From the NCBI GenBank assembly GCA_020849105.1, contig JADLGW010000012.1:124001-188000 (forward strand): a stretch of DNA of 64,000 bases. The letters run 5' to 3'. The translations under genes were made by a program, and so were the position numbers. Numbering within the stretch: position 1 is the first letter of the stretch; every line of letters starts with the position of its first letter. The notes beneath the pieces were generated by a model. It searched no databases. It was not told where the DNA came from and saw only the letters and a list, made by a program, of their open reading frames with translations. Below are positions 39,775-48,673 of the stretch, in pieces. This DNA is from Phycisphaerales bacterium. Its GTDB lineage: Bacteria > Planctomycetota > Phycisphaerae > Phycisphaerales > UBA1924.

Positions 39775-40727
39775 CGACGGCGACGGCACAACCGACGGTC
39801 CATGTTCCGGCCGCGGCGCGGCTCGGCGACTCCGCGGTCGTGCAGCACCAGGGACGTACCTACCGCCTCTTCTTCCTGTGCGGGCACCCGAAGTCGGGGA
39901 CAAACTGGGTCGGGGCCCTCCTGAACCTGCACCCGGCGATTGTCTGCCGGGGCGAGTACCGGTTCGAGGCGCTGCGCCAGGCGTTCGATCGGCTGGAGCG
40001 CAACTGGTGGCATGTGGCCCACGAGGAGCCGGTGCGAGATGAGGCCGAACGCTGCTTCCGTGAGTCCGTCTGCCGCATCATGCTCGCCTCGCTGCACCAC
40101 AACCCCGGCGCGGCGTGGATCGGTGACCGCACGCCCCGGCAACTCGCGGCGTATATCCCCGGGGCACTGAACCTGTACGTCGTGCGCGACCCGCGCGACG
40201 TGCTGGTGAGCTGGACCCACCAGGAAGTGCGGGAGTTCGGGGCTTCGGCGGCCGCGGGGGCGCACGCCCCGGCGCTGGCGGTCCTTCACCGCGAGTTCAA
40301 GGCCGATCCGGCGTTCTTCCTGAGGAACCCGACTCGCCTCCTGTCGAGCGAGGCGTGGGTGCGCTTCGCCGCGGGGCGGTACGCGCGGCACGTCGGAGGA
40401 GACCTGGCCCTGATCGAGCAGGCCCGGGCCGGTGAGATCGACATGCCCGTGCGCGAGGTGAGGTTCGAGCACCTCCACGCCGACTTTGACGCCGAACGTG
40501 CCCGCCTGTACGGGCATCTGGGGCTGGACGACGCGGCGGCTCGCCCGGCGGACCGTGAAACGAGGACTGCCCCCGGGTTCGAGAGCGAGGATCCGATGAG
40601 TTTCTTTCGCCACGGCGCGGTTGGAGACTGGGTGAAGTACTTCACGCCGGAGGCCAAGGCGTGGTTCAAGGAGGCGGCGGGGGACATCCTCGAACGCCTG
40701 GGGTACGAGAAGAACGCCAACTGGTAA
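39771..40727 (+). CDS. Sulfotransferase family protein (2)
   Basis: A 318-aa paralog of the preceding protein. GTG start within the overlap GTGA. It has CGHPKSGTNWVGALLNLHPA (first motif), VVRDPRDVLVSWTH (3' phosphate) and the C-terminal FFRHGAVGDWVKYFTPEAK...LGYEKNANW. The pair diverges mainly in the central acceptor-binding region, suggesting two different acceptors or heteromers. Groups with groES, not with sulfation genes. A palindrome lies between it and groEL2. Confidence 0.9.
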   Translation: MTTATAQPTVHVPAAARLGDSAVVQHQGRTYRLFFLCGHPKSGTNWVGALLNLHPAIVCRGEYRFEALRQAFDRLERNWWHVAHEEPVRDEAERCFRESVCRIMLASLHHNPGAAWIGDRTPRQLAAYIPGALNLYVVRDPRDVLVSWTHQEVREFGASAAAGAHAPALAVLHREFKADPAFFLRNPTRLLSSEAWVRFAAGRYARHVGGDLALIEQARAGEIDMPVREVRFEHLHADFDAERARLYGHLGLDDAAARPADRETRTAPGFESEDPMSFFRHGAVGDWVKYFTPEAKAWFKEAAGDILERLGYEKNANW

Positions 40728-40732
40728 ACAAC

Positions 40733-40751
40733 GGCAGGCGGGACGCCTGCC
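40733..40751. repeat. Short palindrome between sulfotransferase and groEL2
   Basis: Perfect arms GGCAGGCG and CGCCTGCC around GGA, 24 bases before the groEL2 start. Different arm sequence from the CACCG type but same size and layout. Confidence 0.6.
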
Positions 40752-40774
40752 CCACACAGAAGAAGAGGTAAGCA

Positions 40775-42397
40775 ATGGCGACGAAGCAGATCATGTTCCA
40801 GGACTCCGCCCTCCTTGAGATGAAGAAGGGTGTGGACCGGCTCGCAGAAGCCGTGAAGTGCACCATGGGGCCATCCGGTCGCCATGTGGTCATCGAGAAG
40901 TCCTACGGCGGGCCGACGGTGACCAAGGACGGCGTGAGCGTGTCGAAGGAGGTCTCGCTCCCCGATCCGTTCCAGTCGATGGGCGCCAAGATGGTCAACG
41001 AGGTGGCCAAGAAGACTGCGGACAAGGCCGGCGACGGCACCACCGCCGCGACCGTGCTGGCCCAGGCGATCTTCACCGAGGGGCTGCGGCATGTGACGGC
41101 CGGGGCCAACCCGGTGCAACTCCAGCGCGGCATCAACGCCGCCGCCGCCGCCGCCGCGGACGCGATCGACGCGATGGCCGTGAAGTGCAAGGGCAAGGAG
41201 GATTACCGCCGCATCGCGCTGGTCTCCTGCAACTACAACGAGGGCGTGGCCGCCCACATCGCCGAGGCCATCAGCCGCGTCGGCCCCGAGGGCGTGGTGG
41301 AGGTCGAGGAGGGCAAGTCCGCCGAGACGACCCTCGAGTACGTCGAGGGCATGCAGTTTGACAAGGGCTACCTGTCCCCGTACTTCTTGACCGACCCGAA
41401 GACCGCCGAGTGCGTGCTCGAGGACGCCTACGTCCTTCTGTACGAGAAGAAGATCAGCAACCTGCCCGACCTGCTCCCGCTGCTCAACAAGGTGGTCATG
41501 GCCGGCAAGCCGATCCTCATCATCGCCGAGGAGGTCGAGAACGAGGCCCTGGCGACGCTGGTTGTCAACCGCCTCCGCGGGTCACTCAAGATCTGCGCCG
41601 TCAAGGCCCCGGGCTTCGGCGACCGCCGCAAGGCCATGATGGAGGACATCGCGATCCTGACCGGCGGCACGTTCATCGCCGAGGACCTGGGCCGCACCAT
41701 CGAGTCCGTGGAACTGACCGAACTCGGGCGGGCCAAGCGCATCGTGGTCACCAAGGACGACACGACGATCATCGAGGGCGGGGGCAAGAAATCCGCCATC
41801 GAGGGGCGCGCCTCGCAGATCAAGGCCCAGCACGACAAGTCCACCAGCGACTACGACCGCGAGAAACTGATGGAACGCCACGCCAAACTGACGGGCGGCG
41901 TCGCCATCGTCAGCGTGGGCGGCGCGACCGAGGTCGCCATGAAAGCCACCAAGGATCTGGTGGACGACGCCCTGCACGCCACCCGGGCGGCGGCCAAGGA
42001 GGGCTACGTCCCCGGCGGCGGCGTCGCGCTCATCCGCACGCAGGACGCGATCACGGCGGCCCGCAAGAAGGCCAGGGGCGACGAGCAGATCGGCTTCGAC
42101 ATCGTCCTGCACGCCGTCGAGTCCTGCGCCAGGCAGATCGCCGAGAACGCCGGGCACGACGGCGACCTGGTCGTCGAGAAGATCAAGGAGGGCGGCAAGG
42201 GCGGCAGCGGTTTCGGCTTCAACGCCGCCACGGGCGAGTACACGGACCTGGTGAAGGCCGGCGTCATCGACCCGGCCCTGGTCGCCAAGTCTGCCCTGAC
42301 CAACGCCGCCAGCGTCGCGGGGCTTATGCTCACGACGGACGTGCTGGTGACCGAACTGAAGGAGGAGACCGCGGCCGCCGACGGCGCGGTCGCCTGA
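40775..42397 (+). CDS. groEL2: Chaperonin GroEL (paralog 2, no GGM tail)
   Basis: A 540-aa GroEL with [26 protein letters not shown] and [22 protein letters not shown] motifs, ending in an acidic [14 protein letters not shown] instead of a GGM tail. This matches other bacterial second chaperonins that specialise for certain clients. N-terminal block and apical region diverge from paralog 1 well beyond recent duplication. The gene ends a series that began with groEL1, and is followed directly by a terminator. Confidence 0.96.
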   Translation: MATKQIMFQDSALLEMKKGVDRLAEAVKCTMGPSGRHVVIEKSYGGPTVTKDGVSVSKEVSLPDPFQSMGAKMVNEVAKKTADKAGDGTTAATVLAQAIFTEGLRHVTAGANPVQLQRGINAAAAAAADAIDAMAVKCKGKEDYRRIALVSCNYNEGVAAHIAEAISRVGPEGVVEVEEGKSAETTLEYVEGMQFDKGYLSPYFLTDPKTAECVLEDAYVLLYEKKISNLPDLLPLLNKVVMAGKPILIIAEEVENEALATLVVNRLRGSLKICAVKAPGFGDRRKAMMEDIAILTGGTFIAEDLGRTIESVELTELGRAKRIVVTKDDTTIIEGGGKKSAIEGRASQIKAQHDKSTSDYDREKLMERHAKLTGGVAIVSVGGATEVAMKATKDLVDDALHATRAAAKEGYVPGGGVALIRTQDAITAARKKARGDEQIGFDIVLHAVESCARQIAENAGHDGDLVVEKIKEGGKGGSGFGFNAATGEYTDLVKAGVIDPALVAKSALTNAASVAGLMLTTDVLVTELKEETAAADGAVA

Positions 42398-42419
42398 CCG
42401 ACCTGCGCAGCCCACCGAG

Positions 42420-42445
42420 ACCGGCCCTTCCGGGGGCCGGTTTTT
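42420..42445 (+). terminator. Rho-independent terminator after groEL2
   Basis: Stem ACCGGCCC at 42420-42427 and GGGCCGGT at 42434-42441 around TTCCGG, followed by T's. 22 bases after the groEL2 stop. Confidence 0.85.
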
Positions 42446-42493
42446 CGTTGGATGCACCGGGCGTCCGTGGTAGGCTCGCGGGCGGAGGTCCGC

Positions 42494-43375
42494 ATGCGCG
42501 CGATCCATGCCACCGTGTCTGTCGTGGTCCTCGCGACCGCCGCGGCCCACGCCCAGTTGTACGGCATCACGGCCGCCGGCGACCTCTACACCATCGACCG
42601 CGTCACCGGCGGCGCGACCTTTGTGGGCAGCAGCGGGCACGGGTCCAACGCGGCCGCCGCGGACGCCGCCGGGCACATCATCTCAATGACCTCGCCCTTC
42701 GAGGCGTACGTCATCGACCCCGCGACCGGCGCAACGCTTCAGACCGTCCCTCTCAGCAACGCCGGGGTCGTCGGCTACGGCCCGCGCGGCCTGGCCATCG
42801 ACTCGACGGGCGCGATCTGGGTCGCCCTGAGCAAGGCCGACACGGGGGAGATCGACCTGCTCGCCACGCTCAGCCTCGTCACCGGCTCGTACACCGCCGT
42901 CGGCCCCATGGTCCGCACGGACATCCAGGGCCTTGCCTGCGACGCCGCGGACAACCTCTACGCGATCGGGGTCATCGCCGGCGGCGCGTTCTGCTCCGTA
43001 AACAAGACGACCGGCGCGTGCAGCGTCATCGGCGCTGGTTCTTTCGGCGGCGACACGCAGGCTCTGGAGTTCGACGATGCGGGGGTGTGCTACGCCCTCC
43101 GCACAAGCCTGCTGAGGGTCGATGTCGGCACCGGGGCCGCGACGCTCATCGGCGCCACCGGCCAGGCGGATTTTCGCGGCATGGCCTTCATCGGCAGCGT
43201 CGCTCCGTGCTACCCCGACTGCAACGCTGACGGCGTGCTGAACCTATCCGATTTCGGCTGCTTTGCGACCAGGTTCGCGCTGGGCGACTCGTACGCGGAC
43301 TGCAACGGGGACACGGTGCTGAACCTCTCGGACTTCGGCTGCTTCCAGACGAAGGTCGCCCTCGGATGCCCCTGA
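42494..43375 (+). CDS. Secreted protein with propeller-like repeats and dockerin-like tail
   Basis: A 293-aa exported protein; ATG 42494 follows GGAGG. A signal peptide ends near AAAHAQ. The body carries repeats like GITAAGDLYTIDRVTGGATFVG and DATGATLQTV that suggest a beta-propeller of DUF4394 or NHL style. The C-terminus has the doubled module [19 protein letters not shown] and ADCNGDTVLNLSDFGCF, ending VALGCP directly at the stop. Likely displayed on or bound to the cell surface. Confidence 0.82.
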   Translation: MRAIHATVSVVVLATAAAHAQLYGITAAGDLYTIDRVTGGATFVGSSGHGSNAAAADAAGHIISMTSPFEAYVIDPATGATLQTVPLSNAGVVGYGPRGLAIDSTGAIWVALSKADTGEIDLLATLSLVTGSYTAVGPMVRTDIQGLACDAADNLYAIGVIAGGAFCSVNKTTGACSVIGAGSFGGDTQALEFDDAGVCYALRTSLLRVDVGTGAATLIGATGQADFRGMAFIGSVAPCYPDCNADGVLNLSDFGCFATRFALGDSYADCNGDTVLNLSDFGCFQTKVALGCP

Positions 43376-43393
43376 GCGAGCGCTCGCGCGCGA

Positions 43394-46300
43394 TCAGGGT
43401 GCGTCCGCCCGCCGCGTCCCGTCCCAGAGCCGCACCGTGCCGTCGTAGGCCCCGGACGCCAGTACCCCGCCGTCAGGGCTCCACGCCAGTGCCATGACCG
43501 TTCCGGCATGGCCCCGCAGCACCAGCAGTTCCTGCCACGTCCGGGTGTCCCACACCCGGACCGACCGATCCTGGGAGCCCGTCGCCAGGCGCGAGCCGTC
43601 CGGGCTGAACGCCGCGGCCCACACGGACGGCTGCATGCCCCTGAGCGTTGTGACACGATGTTCCGCACGCCAGTCCCACAGGTCCAGTGTGCCGGAATCT
43701 CCCCCCGCGGCCAGCAACGTGCCGTCCGGGCTGAAGGCTACGGCCTCGACGCGCCCAGACTCCGCGGCCGGCAGGTGGTGAAGGATGGCGCCGGTCGAAG
43801 CATCCCAGACCCCGACTCCGCCCTCAGGGTGCCCGCTGGCGATGGCCCGGCCGCTCGGATCAAACGCCCAGTCATACCGCGCGGACCACCCGGGAATTGT
43901 GCAGACCGGCCCTCCGGTCACGGTGTCCAGCACCCGCAGTTCTCGGTCGGGGCCCAACTGAGCGACAACCCGTGTGCCGTCAGGGCTGAACTTCGCCAGC
44001 GAGTCGGAGTTTCCCCGGGGCGTCCCAACGCTCCAGGCGGGCCGTCCCTCCGGCAACCTCCACACCGACACCGCATCGGCGGTCACGGTGACGAGCCGCG
44101 AACCGTCACGGGACAGGTCCGAACTCGAGTACTTCAGGTCGGGAAGAGCGGGCAGTTCCTCCCGTACCCGCCCCGTGATCCGCCAGACGGCAGGGGCATT
44201 CCAGGTATTGGCCAGGAGCCGGCCGTCGCCGGTGATGGTCAGGCCCCGGACCATGAGGCCGCCCGCGCCCAGCGGAGCGTCGCGGGGGGCGGCGTGGTCC
44301 CAGAGGCGGGCGGTGCCGTCCGTGGCGCACGAGAGAAGCCGTGTGCCGCCGCGAACGAACGAGAGCGTCCCGGGCTCGCCCGTGTGCCCGAGCAGGACCG
44401 CCGTGCGGGCGCCCGTGCGCGCGTTCCAGACCTGGATGGTGCGGTCCCACGCGCAGGTCGCCACGATCGCGCCATCGGCGCTCAGGGCAAGCCCGCGCAT
44501 CCGCTGCCTGTGACCGCGGATAACCGAGCGCAGCCGCCGCGTGCCAAGGTCATACACCAGCACCGAGTCCACGAACGTGCACGCCAGCGTGCTCCCGTCG
44601 CTGCTGATGCACAGGCGCCCCCAACTTCCATCGGGTGTGCCGGGCGGGAGGGTGAGCGCCCCCAGGGGCGCAGCGGTGTCCGGGTCCAGCAGGTCCACCC
44701 CGCGTGAGTTCAGCACCGCCATCGTGCGCCCGTCGGGCGCGACATCAACGGCGCTGTACAACGTCCCGCTCGGGTACTTCCGGACGACGGCGCCGGCCCG
44801 GTAGTCAAGTGTGAGCATGCGGCCATCGCGCCCGGCCGCGGTGACCAGCGGTGTCCCCGGATGGAAGGCAAAGACGATCGTCTCCCACTGCGACCCCGGG
44901 AACTCCAGGCGCGACACCACCCGGCCCTGGCGCGCGTCCCAGATCAGCCCATGCGGCCCGTGTGCGGTGGCCAGGAGCGCTCCATCGCGTGAAAAGCCTC
45001 CGATCGCCGTGTCCGCCGACCCGCGCACCTCCAAGGGGAGTGGCGCCGACCACCGCGCCCGCAGCGTGTCCGCATCCAGCAGGTCGAGCGTGCCGGTCCG
45101 CCGGATGACCGCAATCGCGCTCCCGTCCGGCGAGCCGCCGGCATCGACGGCGTCCGTTGCGATCGTCGCGACGCTCGCATCGGAACTGGCGTTCAGGTAT
45201 GCCCATTCCCAGCCCCGCAGCGCCGGTGGGGCGCTGTCCAGCCGCGCCCGCGCCGTCGACACGTCCTGCGAGCGGATCGCCCCGTCCGCGGCCGCGATGT
45301 TCGCGACGTAACTCGAGCGCTCCGCATCATCGCGCCGAAGTTCCGCGGCCCGGCGTGCGCTCGCGGCGTCGAAGAGCGCTGCGGTCACACCCGCAAACCC
45401 CAGCAGCAGCGACGCGCCCGTCGCGACCGCGCCCCCCACCAGCCCCCGGTGTCGCCGCGCAAACGTCCGCACCTGGTACGCCACGCTCGGAGGCCGCGCC
45501 AGCACCGGAAGCCGTGCCCCGTACCGACGCAGATCGTCGGCCAGGGCCCCGGCGGTCTGGTACCGCCCCTCGCGATCCTTCCGAAGGCACTTCAGAACAA
45601 TCGCCTCGAGCTCGTCGTCAATGCGCCGGTCCAGCGACCGCGGCCGCACGGGCTCCGCGTTGACGATGTTGTCCAGCACGTCCCGCGGTCCCGCATCAAC
45701 GACATACGGGAACCTGCCGGTCAGCAACTGGTACAGCACCACCCCCAGCGAATACACGTCGGCGCGGGTGTCCACCAGATGGTGCTCGCCGCGGGCCTGC
45801 TCCGGGCTCGCCCACGGGACGGAACCGATGAACTGGCCCGCCGCGGTCACCGCCAGACTCGCCGTCTGGTCCGCAACGATCCGTGCCAGGCCGAAGTCCA
45901 GCACGCGCGGCCTTCCCTCCGCGTCCATCAGGATGTTGCCGGGCTTCAGGTCGCGATGGATGATCCCGCGGAGGTGGGCGGCGTTCACCGCGTCGCACAC
46001 CTGCTCGAACGCCGGGAGGATCCTTCCCGGCCCCTGCCCCGACAGCAGCACGTCGATGGGTTCACCGTCGACAAACTCCATCGCGTAGAAGAAGTGCCCG
46101 CCTCGGACGCCGCTGCCCAGGATGCCGACCACCCCAGGGTGGTCAATCTCGGCCAGGATCCGCACTTCGCGCGCGAACCGGGCCGCGTCCGGGGCACTCC
46201 CGAAGAGCCCGTCACGCATCACCTTGACCGCGACCCGCCGGCCTGTCGATTTCTGCAGGCCCTCGTACACGACCCCCTGACCACCCCGGTGCATCTCCCG

Positions 46301-46588
46301 CACAACGGTGTAACCGTCGAGCGCCTCCTCGCCAAGCGGGTCGATCAGCCTGCCGGCACCCGCCCCGGGCCATGTGTCCTGCAGCCCTCGTTCGCGCGCC
46401 CGTTCGAGCAGGGCGAGGGTTGCCAGTTCGCGTTCCAGTTCGGGCCGCAAGTCCGGGTGCGCTGCCACCACGTCCTCGTCGCGGACCGCCGTCCCCCCGG
46501 CGCGCTCCGACATCGTCCGCTCGACAACCTTGCGTATCCGCGCCGCTCGTCGTGCCTGCGATCCGGCTACAGACCTGTGCACATCCAC
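43394..46588 (-). CDS. Ser/Thr protein kinase with C-terminal WD40 repeats
   Basis: A 1064-aa planctomycete-type kinase. Cytoplasmic N-terminus (about 1-90) leads to a Hanks kinase domain with GGQGVVYEG loop, VAVKVM, HRDLKPGNILMD (catalytic Asp about 213) and DFGLARI. A single membrane helix follows (about 384-408, GLVGGAVATGASLLLGFAGV), then a long C-terminal part with many WD-type units (SADGAIVATCAWDRTIQVWN, SPDGTLLAAGGDSGTLDLWD). The GTG start at 46588 has AGAGG very close, and a second GTG two codons on would be better spaced. It is 22 bases after the sigma factor, as in many planctomycete sigma/kinase pairs. Confidence 0.92.
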   Translation of the reverse strand: MDVHRSVAGSQARRAARIRKVVERTMSERAGGTAVRDEDVVAAHPDLRPELERELATLALLERARERGLQDTWPGAGAGRLIDPLGEEALDGYTVVREMHRGGQGVVYEGLQKSTGRRVAVKVMRDGLFGSAPDAARFAREVRILAEIDHPGVVGILGSGVRGGHFFYAMEFVDGEPIDVLLSGQGPGRILPAFEQVCDAVNAAHLRGIIHRDLKPGNILMDAEGRPRVLDFGLARIVADQTASLAVTAAGQFIGSVPWASPEQARGEHHLVDTRADVYSLGVVLYQLLTGRFPYVVDAGPRDVLDNIVNAEPVRPRSLDRRIDDELEAIVLKCLRKDREGRYQTAGALADDLRRYGARLPVLARPPSVAYQVRTFARRHRGLVGGAVATGASLLLGFAGVTAALFDAASARRAAELRRDDAERSSYVANIAAADGAIRSQDVSTARARLDSAPPALRGWEWAYLNASSDASVATIATDAVDAGGSPDGSAIAVIRRTGTLDLLDADTLRARWSAPLPLEVRGSADTAIGGFSRDGALLATAHGPHGLIWDARQGRVVSRLEFPGSQWETIVFAFHPGTPLVTAAGRDGRMLTLDYRAGAVVRKYPSGTLYSAVDVAPDGRTMAVLNSRGVDLLDPDTAAPLGALTLPPGTPDGSWGRLCISSDGSTLACTFVDSVLVYDLGTRRLRSVIRGHRQRMRGLALSADGAIVATCAWDRTIQVWNARTGARTAVLLGHTGEPGTLSFVRGGTRLLSCATDGTARLWDHAAPRDAPLGAGGLMVRGLTITGDGRLLANTWNAPAVWRITGRVREELPALPDLKYSSSDLSRDGSRLVTVTADAVSVWRLPEGRPAWSVGTPRGNSDSLAKFSPDGTRVVAQLGPDRELRVLDTVTGGPVCTIPGWSARYDWAFDPSGRAIASGHPEGGVGVWDASTGAILHHLPAAESGRVEAVAFSPDGTLLAAGGDSGTLDLWDWRAEHRVTTLRGMQPSVWAAAFSPDGSRLATGSQDRSVRVWDTRTWQELLVLRGHAGTVMALAWSPDGGVLASGAYDGTVRLWDGTRRADAP

Positions 46589-46610
46589 ACCTCTTGAAAC
46601 GAGAACCGCA

Positions 46611-47243
46611 TCATGGACGGCCGGTCTCCCCGCCTCGGCTCAGGTACTTCCCCGCCTCGCCCATCGCTTGCTGCAGGCCCTGGAGCCCACGGCTGCACAA
46701 CTTGTGCACGGACGACTCTGTTCGTCCCATCCTCGCCGCCACCTCACCGACCGACATTCCCGCCAGGTAGCGCAGGCTCAGTGCCTCCCGGTACTCATCT
46801 TTCAGGCCCGCCAGCGCCACATGCACCGCGCCGGCGATCTCGTGCCGCCGGGCCGTTCGGCTGGGCGTCCCCTCCGACGCCCCCAGGAGGTCCACCAACG
46901 CGGCCAGAGAACTCGCGGATCCGGACACGCGCGCCCGGCCGCCGCCGCGCTTCGCGGCCCCCTGCGCCCGCGTCGCGTCCACCAGCCGGTTATCGGCCAT
47001 GGTTGCCAGCCACGCGAAGAACGACCCCTCGCCCTGTGGCCGGAACGACCCGATCGTGCGAAATGCCTCCGCGAACGTTTCCTGAACAAGATCGTCCGGT
47101 GAATACAGGAAGCGCAGAGCGGCCGGCAGTCGCCGCTCGACCCGCGCGGCCAGGCGCGGATACTGGGCAAGCAGGAGCCGTTCCAGCGCAAGAGGCTCGC
47201 CCGCGACCGCGGCCTTCACGAGTTCCTCGGTCGGACGTTCCAT
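46611..47243 (-). CDS. ECF sigma factor (RNA polymerase sigma-70 family)
   Basis: A 210-aa ECF sigma factor with regions 2 and 4. Region 2 is VQETFAEAFRTIGSFRPQGEGSFFAWLATMADNRL; region 4 is EALSLRYLAGMSVGEVAARMGRTESSVHKL. I start at ATG 47243 (MERPTEELV); an earlier ATG at 47261 would add six residues. Downstream Ser/Thr kinase suggests phosphorylation control rather than an anti-sigma factor, as known for planctomycete ECF groups. The promoter target is unknown. Confidence 0.92.
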   Translation of the reverse strand: MERPTEELVKAAVAGEPLALERLLLAQYPRLAARVERRLPAALRFLYSPDDLVQETFAEAFRTIGSFRPQGEGSFFAWLATMADNRLVDATRAQGAAKRGGGRARVSGSASSLAALVDLLGASEGTPSRTARRHEIAGAVHVALAGLKDEYREALSLRYLAGMSVGEVAARMGRTESSVHKLCSRGLQGLQQAMGEAGKYLSRGGETGRP

Positions 47244-47358
47244 GGCGACACCGGTGCCCATGGTACCTCAACATCTGCGGATGCCTGCGGCAGCGCACTC
47301 GCCGGATTCCGTTCTATTCCTTGTCGGGCGTCCGCAGCCGCACATCTGGAGCCTTCCC

Positions 47359-48144
47359 ATGCGAATCCTTGCCGTTCCCATGCTTGTCGCCACCGCCGGT
47401 CTGGCCGCCGCTGCCGTGGGACAGATCGCCGTATTTGATGACCGAGCCGCATTCCTGGCCGCCACGAGCGGGGCGAGCGCCACCGGGCCGATCCCGGACC
47501 TTGGCGCAGTCGTGACCAAGCCGAACCCGACCGGCGCGACCTCCGTCGGGTCGGTTGTCATCAGCCTTGCCCCGGGCGGGGACTCGCTGGCGATCGGGGG
47601 GGCGGGGGTTGCCACGCTGCCGGCGGGCGAGTGGTATCCGGAGTCGCCCGGGAACGATATCGCGCTGGGATGGGAAAACCTGATGCTCGAGACCACCGCC
47701 CCGGTCTACGCCCTGGGGTTCGACCTTTGGGAGCCGAACGCGACCATGCCGTCCTGGGGCGGCGTGCCGGACGATTCGACGTTCGAGGTCACGCTCTACA
47801 GCGCCGGCGTGCAAGTCGGGCAGTTCCAGTTCAACCCGCCCGATGACGTGGAGGCCTTTGCCGGCGTGTGGAGCGCGGTCGCCTTCGACACCGTCACCGT
47901 CATCGACATCACCCTCAACGACGACGATGAGTACTTCGGCGAGGTGTACACCGGTGACACACCCATGCCGGTCGTGTGCTACCCGGACTGCAACGGCGAT
48001 GGGGCGCTCAATCTGGCTGATTTCGGATGCTTCCAGACCAACTTCGCGCTGGGAGACCCGTACGCCGACTGCAACGCCGACGGCGTGCTGAACCTCGCCG
48101 ATTTCGGGTGCTTCACGACGACGTTTGCGCTGGGATGTCCGTAG
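47359..48144 (+). CDS. Secreted protein with dockerin-like tail
   Basis: A 261-aa exported protein; ATG 47359. Signal peptide ends near AAAVGQ. The middle (about 25-200) resembles PEP-CTERM-associated secreted proteins ([25 protein letters not shown]). The tail carries [19 protein letters not shown] and [17 protein letters not shown] and stops right after FALGCP. Same C-terminal module as the proteins at 31552 and 42494. Divergent from the sigma factor gene. Confidence 0.82.
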   Translation: MRILAVPMLVATAGLAAAAVGQIAVFDDRAAFLAATSGASATGPIPDLGAVVTKPNPTGATSVGSVVISLAPGGDSLAIGGAGVATLPAGEWYPESPGNDIALGWENLMLETTAPVYALGFDLWEPNATMPSWGGVPDDSTFEVTLYSAGVQVGQFQFNPPDDVEAFAGVWSAVAFDTVTVIDITLNDDDEYFGEVYTGDTPMPVVCYPDCNGDGALNLADFGCFQTNFALGDPYADCNADGVLNLADFGCFTTTFALGCP

Positions 48145-48165
48145 ATGCCCGGCGGGTGCCCCTTC

Positions 48166-48636
48166 CTACAGCGGGCCACCGAGCCGGATCGAGGCGCCGA
48201 CGATCAGAAACAGTACAGCCAGGACCGTCGTGATCCAGGCGTGCAGGGCGAAGGCCCGCAGCGGCCGGTCCGCCTCCTCCGGGGTCGTGGCCGCCTTCAG
48301 GCGCGGCAGGATGCTGTGGAACGCGTGCCCGGCCTGCGCGAGCGTCGCCACCAGCAGACCCAGTTTGGCAAGCACCAGGTGGGCGGCGGGCACGGAGAAG
48401 TCGAACAGGTGCGACCACCCGCCGAGCCATGTGCTGGCGAGCCATGCCCCGGTGACGATCTGGAGGATGAGCGCGGCGAGCGCCGCCTTCCCGAAACCGT
48501 GCTCAAACACCACAATCGCCCGTGGATCACGGCTCCGCAGTGCGGGGGGCAGAATGACCCGCACCAGCACGAAGTGCCCGCCGATCCACGTCACGGCGCC
48601 CAGAAGGTGAAGGATGACAAGGATCTGGTGCAGCAT
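48166..48636 (-). CDS. CopD-like membrane protein
   Basis: A 156-aa integral membrane protein with about four helices. ATG 48636 is chosen since MLHQILVILHLLGAVTWIGGHFVLV is the typical opening of CopD-family or DUF2214-like proteins. HIS and TRP residues are spread like heme or copper-site proteins (HLLGAVTWIGGH). Follows the decarboxylase on the same strand after 37 bases. Possibly a cytochrome b561-like or copper-handling partner to the nos operon, on context only. Confidence 0.7.
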   Translation of the reverse strand: MLHQILVILHLLGAVTWIGGHFVLVRVILPPALRSRDPRAIVVFEHGFGKAALAALILQIVTGAWLASTWLGGWSHLFDFSVPAAHLVLAKLGLLVATLAQAGHAFHSILPRLKAATTPEEADRPLRAFALHAWITTVLAVLFLIVGASIRLGGPL

Positions 48637-48673
48637 GGTGTGCCCCTGATGGCTTTCAGAGATCGAGTATCCG

